DNA of 64,000 nucleotides from Flavobacterium sp. YJ01 (GTDB lineage: Bacteria > Bacteroidota > Bacteroidia > Flavobacteriales > Flavobacteriaceae): positions 1,612,001 to 1,676,000 of the forward strand of contig NZ_CP119757.1 in assembly GCF_029320955.1 (NCBI RefSeq). The letters are read 5' to 3'. Below the pieces are notes generated by a model, which saw only the letters and a list, made by a program, of their open reading frames with translations, was not told where the DNA came from and ran no database searches. A program made the position numbers and the translations under genes. Of the stretch, positions 18,328 through 25,473 are shown piece by piece (position 1 is the first letter of the stretch; each line of letters opens with the position of its first letter).

Positions 18328-19365
18328 ATGAAAAAAAATCCTCTTATGCTGTTATTATTAATTATAACGTTGTGTACGTCGGCTCAAGTAAAAAAAAACG
18401 TAAAGGCAACAACATCAATAAAAACAGCCACAAAATTTGGTGCACTTGCTATCGATAGAAACAATGGCTTTTATTATGGATGGTCAAATGATTATCAAAC
18501 ATTAGCGGAAGCTGAAAAAAAAGCTGTCGATGAATGCGTAAAAAAGGGAGGAAACTGCACTATCGTTCTTAGTTATTCAGGAACCGGATGCGCAGCTTAT
18601 AGAACCGTCGATGCAAAAAATGGAACAGCTTTCGGATGGGGAACAGGTATAACTAAGGAGCAAGCAGATGAAATCGCAGTTAAGGAATGTTTAAAACGAA
18701 GTAACAACATTAACCCAACAAATTTTATTTTTAGCTGCAATTCAACAAATTCAGGTATTTTAAAAGAAATTTACAACGCTTCATCCGAAATAATTACCTC
18801 AGTAAAGATTGGTAATCAAGAGTGGTCAACACAAAATATTAAAGTTACAAGATTTCAAAATGGAGATCCTATACCGCAGGCAAAAACAAAAGAGCAATGG
18901 ATAGATTATTTAACTCAAGGTAAGCCTGCTTATATGGATTTGCAAGATTTTAAAGAACAGTCAAATTGTGGCTATCAATATAATACCTTTGCCGTAAATG
19001 ATAAACGAGGTTTAGCTCCAAAAGGATGGATTATTCCTTCTGTTGATGATTACAAACTTCTTGTAAATTATCTGGGCGGCGATGCCAAAGCCCCTAATAA
19101 GCTGATGAATGATAAATGGAAAGCAATTGCAGGAAATAACTCAAGTCAATTTAATGCATGCCCGTGTGACTTCTCAAGAGGCGGCTTTTCACCAAGTCAG
19201 GATTTTGGTTATCGTAGCGGATGGTGGACTACCACAAAGTCCGCAGAGCAAAATAAGGCAAATATATTTTTCACTCTTGAATCCGATAATAGCGGTCTAA
19301 AATGTGATTATTGGGAAGGAGAAAGAGTTCCTGGCTGCTATATTCGCTGTATAAAGCAATTATAA
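18328..19365 (+). CDS. Secreted protein with DUF4189 and FISUMP-type domains
   Basis: The 345-residue protein starts with a signal peptide (MKKNPLMLLLLIITLCTSAQ). Residues 35-135 match DUF4189: FGALAIDRNNGFYYGWSND, then a central Cys-bearing segment and AFGWGTGITKEQADEIAVKEC, i.e. two similar half-repeats. Residues 160-345 match the Fibrobacter succinogenes major paralogous (FISUMP) domain: VKIGNQEWSTQNIKVTRFQN, GLAPKGWIIPSVDDY and GWWTTTKS, ending GCYIRCIKQL. The order of the two modules in one chain looks unusual. At least ten Cys residues could form disulfides outside the cytoplasm. The role is unknown; both modules occur in secreted or surface proteins. It is flanked by the IS remnant and a tRNA-like remnant. 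Confidence 0.78.
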   Translation: MKKNPLMLLLLIITLCTSAQVKKNVKATTSIKTATKFGALAIDRNNGFYYGWSNDYQTLAEAEKKAVDECVKKGGNCTIVLSYSGTGCAAYRTVDAKNGTAFGWGTGITKEQADEIAVKECLKRSNNINPTNFIFSCNSTNSGILKEIYNASSEIITSVKIGNQEWSTQNIKVTRFQNGDPIPQAKTKEQWIDYLTQGKPAYMDLQDFKEQSNCGYQYNTFAVNDKRGLAPKGWIIPSVDDYKLLVNYLGGDAKAPNKLMNDKWKAIAGNNSSQFNACPCDFSRGGFSPSQDFGYRSGWWTTTKSAEQNKANIFFTLESDNSGLKCDYWEGERVPGCYIRCIKQL

Positions 19366-19734
19366 TTTTATTTTTTTCCAATATTTTTTGAAAATTTATA
19401 TTTTTACAAATATTGGATAAAGGGCTATAGTTCTGATTCTTAACCCAGACCCTAAAAAAAAACAGTACTAGTTTGTAAAAAAGCCTAAAAAAAGATCTCA
19501 GTTGTCAAGCTTTACGATTACAGATGGAATGAAAACCTTTTTTGCTACAAATTTACTATAAACGATTGCTCAATTTATTAACTTAAACAGCTTCAAAATT
19601 ACATAAAACTATTTATCATAAAAAAATGTACCTTTGTCTTTAAATTAATTCAGAATTATAACGTCAATTTAAACGGATTTAAACCAATCTAGAAGTTTCA
19701 ATATTTATAAAAATAGCGAAAATCCTGATGGCAG

Positions 19735-19820
19735 AATCGTGGCGCAGTAGTTAGAAAATATTAGAAATGCAGTATAAAAGCGGGATGTTAAGGTTTTGTT
19801 CGAATCCCTCTTTCTCCGCA
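19735..19820 (+). pseudogene. Degenerate tRNA-Ser-like remnant, possible attachment site
   Basis: The block 19798-19820 (GTTCGAATCCCTCTTTCTCC then GCA) reads like the T-loop, 3' T-stem and acceptor 3' strand of a tRNA-Ser ending in the discriminator base. The matching 5' T-stem and a clean 5' acceptor strand (GGAGAAA) are absent. Further upstream, TGGCGCAGTAGTTAGA resembles a D-arm, but no intact cloverleaf or anticodon arm can be folded. A 3' tRNA end without its 5' part is what integrase-mediated insertion leaves behind. No integrase lies nearby, so attachment-site status is an inference. Confidence 0.5.
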
Positions 19821-19827
19821 AGAATTT

Positions 19828-19861
19828 AAAACCTCAATATTTTTATTGAGGTTTTTTTTTA
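19828..19861 (+). terminator. Intrinsic terminator after the tRNA-like remnant
   Basis: A perfect 10-base stem (AAACCTCAAT with ATTGAGGTTT) with a 7-base loop is followed by a run of T. It stands 7 bases after the tRNA-like end, in the position expected for a tRNA gene terminator. Confidence 0.9.
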
Positions 19862-20074
19862 TTAAAAACGATTCTTAAAGACATTAAATATGACCATTTT
19901 CAACCGAGAGCTCAAGTCAAAAAACTTTAGAATAAAAAATTAAAAATTTTAATTCTAAAATCTCGTTTCTAAAAAGCTAAAAATTACTTCCCTCAAAAAT
20001 CATAATCCAAGATATATTTTAACAGCGAACTTAAAAAAAATCATTATTTTTAAGGTAACCTTCATTCTTGTATT

Positions 20075-21679
20075 ATGAACGATAAATCACAACTTTTAAG
20101 TTCCATTTTCAGACATCTTGACGGATTAGTTGTTGCTCCAGTAGCAATAGCTCTAAAAAATAAATTAGTCTTAAAGTTTATTTTAAAAAAAGAAAAAACA
20201 AAATTATCAGAACTTACAACAGCTTTTAAAGCAAATGAAGGCTATTTAAATGTCGGATTGAGAGTTCTAGCTTCTCAGGGATTTTTGGATTATGAAGTAG
20301 ATAATAAAGCACAAGAAATTACAATTTCAGTAAATGAAAAAACAGAAATAGCTTTTTCATTGTTTCATCTGTACGAAGATGTTGTCGAACTGCTTCAAAT
20401 GTCGGTTCAGTTTCATCCGCGTTTGTTTGAAGATACTCCTTTTGAAAAACTGAATCTTATTTTTGAAAAATATAAAAAGGGATATGGAATTGAAAGTTCA
20501 GATGATTTATCGACAACCAATATTCAACATCAGATTTTAAAACACACTGAAGGCTATTTAATCGGACCAACAATTGTGCGTCTGGCAATGAATGGAATGT
20601 TTCACAAGTATTTTATGGAAACTTCTTTCAGACCTGAAGAATTCCATAAATTTCCAGAAAATTTCAAAAAAATATTAGACTTTTTTGTGCATCTTGGCTG
20701 GTTTCTGGAAAAAAAAGGCAATTATCAGTTTACAGAAGCGGGTTTGTTTTTTGCCAAAAGAGCAAGCGCATATGGTGTTACAGTTTCTTATCTTCCAACT
20801 TTTGCTAAAATCGAAGAATTGATTTTTGGCAATCCTGATACTTTAAAAACTAGAGAAGGAGAAAACGAAATTCATGTTGATCGCGAGATGAACGTTTGGG
20901 GAAGTGGTGGCGCTCATGATACTTATTTTAAAGTTGTCGATGAAATTCTTATCAAACTTTTTAACTTACCAATCGACCAACAACCAAAAGGAATTCTAGA
21001 TATGGGCTGCGGAAACGGCGCCTTTTTACAGCACATTTTTGAAGTTATTGACAGGCAAACTTTGCGAGGCAAAATGCTTGATGAATATCCGTTGTTTTTA
21101 GTTGGTGCAGATTATAATCAAACCGCACTAAAGGTAACCAGAGCAAATCTCATAAAAGCAGATATTTGGGCAAAAGTAATTTGGGGAGATATTGGAAGAC
21201 CTGATCTATTAGCGCACGATTTGAAAGAAAATTACAATATTGATTTGAAAGATTTACTCAACGTGAGAACTTTTTTAGATCATAATCGAATCTGGCAAGA
21301 ACCGCAACAAATTAATTATAACAGAATCAGCAAATCTACTGGTGCATTTGCTTACAAAGGAAAAAGAATTAGCAATAATATGGTTGAAGATAATCTTTTA
21401 GAACATTTACAAAAATGGTCGCCTTATGTCTATAAATTCGGTTTGCTTTTAATTGAATTGCATACCATAAATCCAAATCTAACAGCCACCAATTTAGGAA
21501 AAACACCCGCGACAGCTTACGATGCTACACATGGCTTTTCTGATCAATATATTGTTGAAATAGATGTTTTTAATTCTATTGCCGCAGAAGCAGGATTATT
21601 TCCTGATAGATCTATTTTTAAGCGCTTTCCAGATTCTGAAATCGCTACAGTAAGTATTAATTTACTTAAAGGAAAATAA
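20075..21679 (+). CDS. SAM-dependent methyltransferase, AprA/MT2-like
   Basis: The 534-residue protein has three parts. Residues 10-130 form a winged-helix segment like the dimerisation domain of O-methyltransferases (LSELTTAFKANEGYLNVGLR). A second one lies at about 150-265 (FFVHLGWFLEKKGNYQFTEAG). A class I methyltransferase core begins at about residue 305 with motif I GILDMGCGNGAFLQHIFE, then FLVGADYNQTALKVTRANL for motif II and VIWGDIGRPDLL for motif III. The layout recalls the AprA-related methyltransferases found in polyketide pathways. No polyketide synthase or other biosynthetic gene is adjacent; the next genes are a MarR-GNAT fusion and bioB. The substrate is unknown. The methyltransferase fold is sure, the AprA resemblance moderately so. 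Confidence 0.82.
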   Translation: MNDKSQLLSSIFRHLDGLVVAPVAIALKNKLVLKFILKKEKTKLSELTTAFKANEGYLNVGLRVLASQGFLDYEVDNKAQEITISVNEKTEIAFSLFHLYEDVVELLQMSVQFHPRLFEDTPFEKLNLIFEKYKKGYGIESSDDLSTTNIQHQILKHTEGYLIGPTIVRLAMNGMFHKYFMETSFRPEEFHKFPENFKKILDFFVHLGWFLEKKGNYQFTEAGLFFAKRASAYGVTVSYLPTFAKIEELIFGNPDTLKTREGENEIHVDREMNVWGSGGAHDTYFKVVDEILIKLFNLPIDQQPKGILDMGCGNGAFLQHIFEVIDRQTLRGKMLDEYPLFLVGADYNQTALKVTRANLIKADIWAKVIWGDIGRPDLLAHDLKENYNIDLKDLLNVRTFLDHNRIWQEPQQINYNRISKSTGAFAYKGKRISNNMVEDNLLEHLQKWSPYVYKFGLLLIELHTINPNLTATNLGKTPATAYDATHGFSDQYIVEIDVFNSIAAEAGLFPDRSIFKRFPDSEIATVSINLLKGK

Positions 21680-21718
21680 GAAAATATTATTTTAAAAATT
21701 TCTAAAACTAAAAAAACA

Positions 21719-21751
21719 TAGTTGACAAAAGCAACTAATTTTATATATTTG
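21719..21751 (+). promoter_or_regulatory. Promoter with MarR-type operator for the MarR-GNAT gene
   Basis: A -7 element TATATTTG lies at 21744-21751 and TTG at 21722-21724 sits about 19 bases upstream, in the -33 place. A palindrome with 6-base arms, TAGTTG and CAACTA separated by 7 bases (21719-21737), overlaps this -33 site. The position suggests autoregulation by the MarR half of the downstream protein. Confidence 0.65.
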
Positions 21752-21773
21752 CATCAAGCAATATTTTAAAATT

Positions 21774-22694
21774 ATGAAAACTATAACTTCAACAATCAGA
21801 AGTTTCAATCGCTTTTATACTTCTCATTTAGACATATTAAGTCAGCATTATCTTGATAGCGATTATTCTTTAACCGAAGTCCGAATCCTTTACGAAATCA
21901 GCGAAAGCGAAAACATTACAGCACAAAAAATAACTGAAATTTTAAAACTTGACAAAGGCTACGTAAGCCGAATTTTAAAACATTTTTTAAAAGAAAATAT
22001 TATTCTAAAAGTTGCCTCGCAAGAAGACAAACGTGCAATTAATATTGAACTGAGTAATTCTGGAAAAGAATTATTGAATTCGTTACATTCAAAAGTTGAT
22101 AAAAAAATTGAGGATCAAATCGAAAAACTGAATTTCTTTGAAAAAAAGAATCTCGTAAATTCAATGCTGACTGTAAAAAACCTTTTATCTGAAAGCAAAC
22201 CTACTCGAAGCGACATTACGTATCGTCATGAAATTAAGCCTGGAGATATTGGCTACATCATTTATTTACATGGATTTATTTACGGCAATGAATCCAATTT
22301 TTCAAGTGATTTTGAAAAATATGTTATTAAAACTTTTTACAAATTCTTAGAAAATCATTCACCAGAAAACGACAGAATCTGGATGGCAGAATACAATAAC
22401 AAAATTGTCGGTTGCATCGCCATTCAGCACCAATCTAAAACAGAAGCACAATTGAGATGGTTTCTTTTAGATCCTTCATTTAGAGGATTAGGAATTGGAA
22501 AAAAACTTTTGACAGAAGCTGTAGATTTCTGTAAAGATAAAAAGTTCAAAAATGTATTTCTCCTAACGACTAGTTTACAAGATAAAGCACTTCAAATGTA
22601 TAAAATAGCTGGATTTGAACTTACTGAATCTACAGAAGTTCAAGAATGGGGAAAAACATTTAACGAAGAAAGGTATGATTTGAAATTAGGATAA
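21774..22694 (+). CDS. MarR-GNAT fusion: transcription regulator with acetyltransferase domain
   Basis: The 306-residue protein joins a MarR winged helix (about residues 1-140; LTEVRILYEISESENITAQK, then LDKGYVSRILKHFLKENII and the wing SQEDKRAINIELSNSGKELL) to a GNAT acetyltransferase (about 150-306). The acetyl-CoA loop is FRGLGIGKKLLTEAV, and KALQMYKIAGFEL is the C-terminal GNAT strand-helix. This two-domain architecture is common in bacteria. The start ATG is 22 bases after a well-placed -7 element with an overlapping palindrome. It follows the AprA-like methyltransferase gene by 94 bases on the same strand but has its own promoter and terminator. Substrate and effector are unknown. Confidence 0.9.
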   Translation: MKTITSTIRSFNRFYTSHLDILSQHYLDSDYSLTEVRILYEISESENITAQKITEILKLDKGYVSRILKHFLKENIILKVASQEDKRAINIELSNSGKELLNSLHSKVDKKIEDQIEKLNFFEKKNLVNSMLTVKNLLSESKPTRSDITYRHEIKPGDIGYIIYLHGFIYGNESNFSSDFEKYVIKTFYKFLENHSPENDRIWMAEYNNKIVGCIAIQHQSKTEAQLRWFLLDPSFRGLGIGKKLLTEAVDFCKDKKFKNVFLLTTSLQDKALQMYKIAGFELTESTEVQEWGKTFNEERYDLKLG

Positions 22695-22704
22695 AAAAAC
22701 AGGC

Positions 22705-22737
22705 CTCCAAACTCAAATAGATTTTGGAGTTTTTTTT
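22705..22737 (+). terminator. Intrinsic terminator after the MarR-GNAT gene
   Basis: A 7-base stem, CTCCAAA with TTTGGAG, is followed by eight T residues. It begins 10 bases after the stop codon. Confidence 0.85.
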
Positions 22738-22905
22738 ATAATGTAATCTTTTAAATCACTTCATTACCTCAACAAATTTCGTTCAAATTAAAATCAAAAT
22801 CCCAACCGGACTATCCACAATCTAAAAAGCGGTTCATTTTCAATAAAAAGCAAGAGATTACTTTTGATCATCGACAAAAAAATCTCAAAATTAAAGAATA
22901 GAAAA

Positions 22906-23886
22906 ATGAACGAAATAAGACACGATTGGAGTAAAGAAGAAATTCAGGCTATTTACGATCGGCCTTTATTAGAATTAGTTTATAACGCGGCAACTATACA
23001 CCGAAAATGGCATAAACCTTCAGAAATACAAGTATGTACCCTACTTTCTGTAAAAACTGGCGGTTGTCCTGAAGATTGTTCTTATTGCGGACAAGCAGCT
23101 CGTTACCATACCGATATAAAAGTACAGTCTCTTTTGCCGACAGAAACCGTAATTGAACACGCTCAAAAAGCAAAAGAAAACGGTTCGTCGCGTTTTTGTA
23201 TGGCTGCCGCTTGGCGCGAAGTGCGAAATAATAAAGATTTCGATCGTGTTATTGAAATGGTAAAAGGTGTCAATAATCTTGGCTTAGAAGTCTGCTGCAC
23301 TTTAGGAATGCTTACTGAAGAACAAGCTATTCGCCTGCAAGAAGCGGGACTATATGCTTACAATCATAATTTGGATACTTCAGAAAGCTATTACGATGAA
23401 ATAATTAGTACACGCAAATTTGATCAGCGTCTTGACACTATACATAATGTGAGAAAAGCTGGAATCACAGTCTGTTCGGGCGGAATTATTGGTCTTGGCG
23501 AAACCTCTGCCGATAGAGTTTCAATGCTTACAACTTTAGCTACAATGCCAATTCATCCAGAATCTGTGCCTGTCAATGCATTAGCTAGAGTAAAAGGAAC
23601 TCCATTAGAAAACAATCCAAAAGTGCTTCTTTGGGATATGGTGCGAATGATTGCTACAGCACGTATAATTATGCCCGCATCTATAGTTAGACTAAGCGCT
23701 GGACGCATCGAAATGACCGAAGAAGAACAAGCGTGGTGTTTTATGGCTGGCGCCAATTCTATTTTTACTGGAGAACGCGAAACCTTATTGGTAACTCCAA
23801 ATCCTGGAATATCTGAAGATATGCAGATGTTTCAAAATTTAGGACTAAAACCTTTAAAGAAAGAAAACGCACAAGTCTATATTTAG
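22906..23886 (+). CDS. bioB: Biotin synthase
   Basis: The 326-residue enzyme (from the ATG at 22906) inserts sulfur into dethiobiotin using a [4Fe-4S] and a [2Fe-2S] cluster and SAM. The radical SAM motif [10 protein letters not shown] is at Cys54, Cys58 and Cys61. The other BioB landmarks are present: [27 protein letters not shown] and [17 protein letters not shown] start at 22864 would add 14 residues of poor composition and is rejected because the ATG start gives the usual BioB N-terminus. No other biotin gene is adjacent, although the class V aminotransferase gene converges with it from the other side. It ends in a long bidirectional terminator. Confidence 0.97.
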   Translation: MNEIRHDWSKEEIQAIYDRPLLELVYNAATIHRKWHKPSEIQVCTLLSVKTGGCPEDCSYCGQAARYHTDIKVQSLLPTETVIEHAQKAKENGSSRFCMAAAWREVRNNKDFDRVIEMVKGVNNLGLEVCCTLGMLTEEQAIRLQEAGLYAYNHNLDTSESYYDEIISTRKFDQRLDTIHNVRKAGITVCSGGIIGLGETSADRVSMLTTLATMPIHPESVPVNALARVKGTPLENNPKVLLWDMVRMIATARIIMPASIVRLSAGRIEMTEEEQAWCFMAGANSIFTGERETLLVTPNPGISEDMQMFQNLGLKPLKKENAQVYI

Positions 23887-23914
23887 AATACTAATTCACA
23901 AACTCAATAATTTT

Positions 23915-23957
23915 AAAAAGAGTAAACTTCCACTTTTTGGAGGTTTACTCTTTTTTT
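23915..23957. terminator. Bidirectional terminator between bioB and the aminotransferase gene
   Basis: A 17-base stem (AAAAAGAGTAAACTTCC with its complement GGAGGTTTACTCTTTTT) encloses a short loop and is flanked by A and T runs. It lies in the convergent gap and can serve both genes. Confidence 0.93.
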
Positions 23958-23963
23958 ATCTAT

Positions 23964-25463
23964 TTATAATACAAACCATTCTTTCACATCCTCTTCAATC
24001 GTTTCCGTTATTAAAAGATTGTCAAATTCATTGGTTACGGAATTATATTGGTACGCTTTTTTCCAATTTTCAATATTTATAACAACCTCATTTACAGCAT
24101 TACAAATAAACAAAAGCTCTTCGTTGGTCATTGTCGGATGAAGTGAAACTCTCACCCAGCCTGGTTTTTCTGTTAAGTTTTTTTGAAGAATTCCATTTGT
24201 AATTTCAGCTGATTTTTCTTCATCTATTTGCAACAAAAAATGTGCATACGTACTTGCGCAGGACCAACCGCCACGAACCTGAATTCCGAAACGATCATTT
24301 AGCAAACGTACAATAAGATTGTAATGAATATTTTCTACAATGAAAGAAACACAGCCAATTCTTTCTGTTTCTAAATCGCCTAAAAGATGTAAACCTTGTA
24401 TTTTTTTCAATTCTGAAAAACAAAGATTTAGCAATTCTTTTTCTCGATTTTTCATATTTTCAATACTCATTTTATCTTTCAATTCCAAACACAAAGCAGT
24501 TCGCATTACTTGCAAAAAACCCGGCGTTCCACCATCTTCTTTTACTTCTATTGCATCACTATAATGAAATCCTCCCCAAGGATTTGTACATTTTACATTT
24601 CCTCCACCAGGATTATCTGGAAAATCAGATTTATAGAGTTTTTCATTGAAAATTAAAATTCCGCAAGTTCCGGGTCCTCCCAAAAATTTATGTGGAGAAA
24701 AGAAAATGGCATCCAATTGTTCTTCTTCATTTTCTGGATGCATATTGATCTGAACATAAGGTGCAGAAGCGGCAAAATCTACAAAACAATAACCGCCATT
24801 TTGATGCATTATTTTAGCCAGTTCATGATATGGCGTAATAATTCCAGTGACATTGGAACAAGCCGTAAACGAACCAATTTTTAATTTCCTGCTTTCGTAT
24901 TTTTTAAGTTCTTCTGAAAGTATTTTCGGATCAACCAAATTGTTTTCGCCACAAGGCAAAACCACAACATCGGCAATAGTTTCATACCATGGAACTTGAT
25001 TAGAATGATGTTCCATATGCGTTATAAAAACAACTGGTCTTTCGTCATCAAAATGCAATTTTACGTTATAAATATTATCTTCAGAACGCAATCCCATAAT
25101 GCGTTGCAATTTGTTTAAAGCCGCTGTCATTCCAGTTCCAGTTACAACTAAACAATCTGTATCAGATGCATTGACGTGTTTTTTAATTAACTGTCTTGCA
25201 TATTGATACGCGTAAGTTGATGCTTTTCCGGTCTGGCTCGAAAATGAATGCGTATTAGCAATCATCGGACCTATTTTTCGCAACATTATATCTTCAATCG
25301 GAAAATAAAGTCTTCCGCTGGCAATCCAATCGGCGTATAATAGATTTTGAGTTCCATAAATCGATTCAAAACTATGATTTGTGCCAATTGTATTTTCTCT
25401 AAATTCTGAGAAATACTGTTCTAATTTGCTTGTTTTCAAAGTAGCTTCCATTTCATTTAACAT
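23964..25463 (-). CDS. PLP-dependent aminotransferase, class V (cysteine desulfurase-like)
   Basis: The 499-residue protein has the class V fold. EHHSN at residues 151-155 is the cofactor-stacking His motif, VDFAASAP at 228-235 gives the pyridine-N Asp, and FFSPHKFLGGPGTCG holds the PLP Lys at 259. A C-terminal Cys-bearing segment, VRGGWSCASTYAHF, resembles the mobile Cys loop of cysteine desulfurases. It is longer than IscS/SufS (about 400 residues). Function could be desulfurase, selenocysteine lyase or isopenicillin-N-epimerase-like. It lies 10 bases after dsbD on the same strand, so co-transcription with a thiol-redox gene is likely. The first Met may be residue 5. Confidence 0.87.
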   Translation of the reverse strand: MLNEMEATLKTSKLEQYFSEFRENTIGTNHSFESIYGTQNLLYADWIASGRLYFPIEDIMLRKIGPMIANTHSFSSQTGKASTYAYQYARQLIKKHVNASDTDCLVVTGTGMTAALNKLQRIMGLRSEDNIYNVKLHFDDERPVVFITHMEHHSNQVPWYETIADVVVLPCGENNLVDPKILSEELKKYESRKLKIGSFTACSNVTGIITPYHELAKIMHQNGGYCFVDFAASAPYVQINMHPENEEEQLDAIFFSPHKFLGGPGTCGILIFNEKLYKSDFPDNPGGGNVKCTNPWGGFHYSDAIEVKEDGGTPGFLQVMRTALCLELKDKMSIENMKNREKELLNLCFSELKKIQGLHLLGDLETERIGCVSFIVENIHYNLIVRLLNDRFGIQVRGGWSCASTYAHFLLQIDEEKSAEITNGILQKNLTEKPGWVRVSLHPTMTNEELLFICNAVNEVVINIENWKKAYQYNSVTNEFDNLLITETIEEDVKEWFVL

Positions 25464-25473
25464 TAAAAAAAAT

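Larger units (their letters stand above)
19366..20074. other. Intergenic region, 709 bp, with tRNA-like remnant
   Basis: No protein gene was seen. A hairpin of 9-base arms (CCAATATTT with AAATATTGG, 19378-19416) follows the FISUMP gene and may end its transcript. A tRNA-like remnant and a strong terminator lie at 19735-19861. The last 200 bases are AT-rich and lead to the methyltransferase gene; a GGTAACC palindrome lies about 20 bases before its ATG. Confidence 0.5.

Noticed and set aside
19735..19820. Functional tRNA gene
   Set aside because: No intact acceptor stem, T-stem or anticodon arm can be formed; only the 3' end and a D-arm-like part are present.
22864..22905. Upstream TTG start for bioB
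   Set aside because: The extra 14 residues are Lys-rich and unlike BioB N-termini; the ATG at 22906 gives the expected start.
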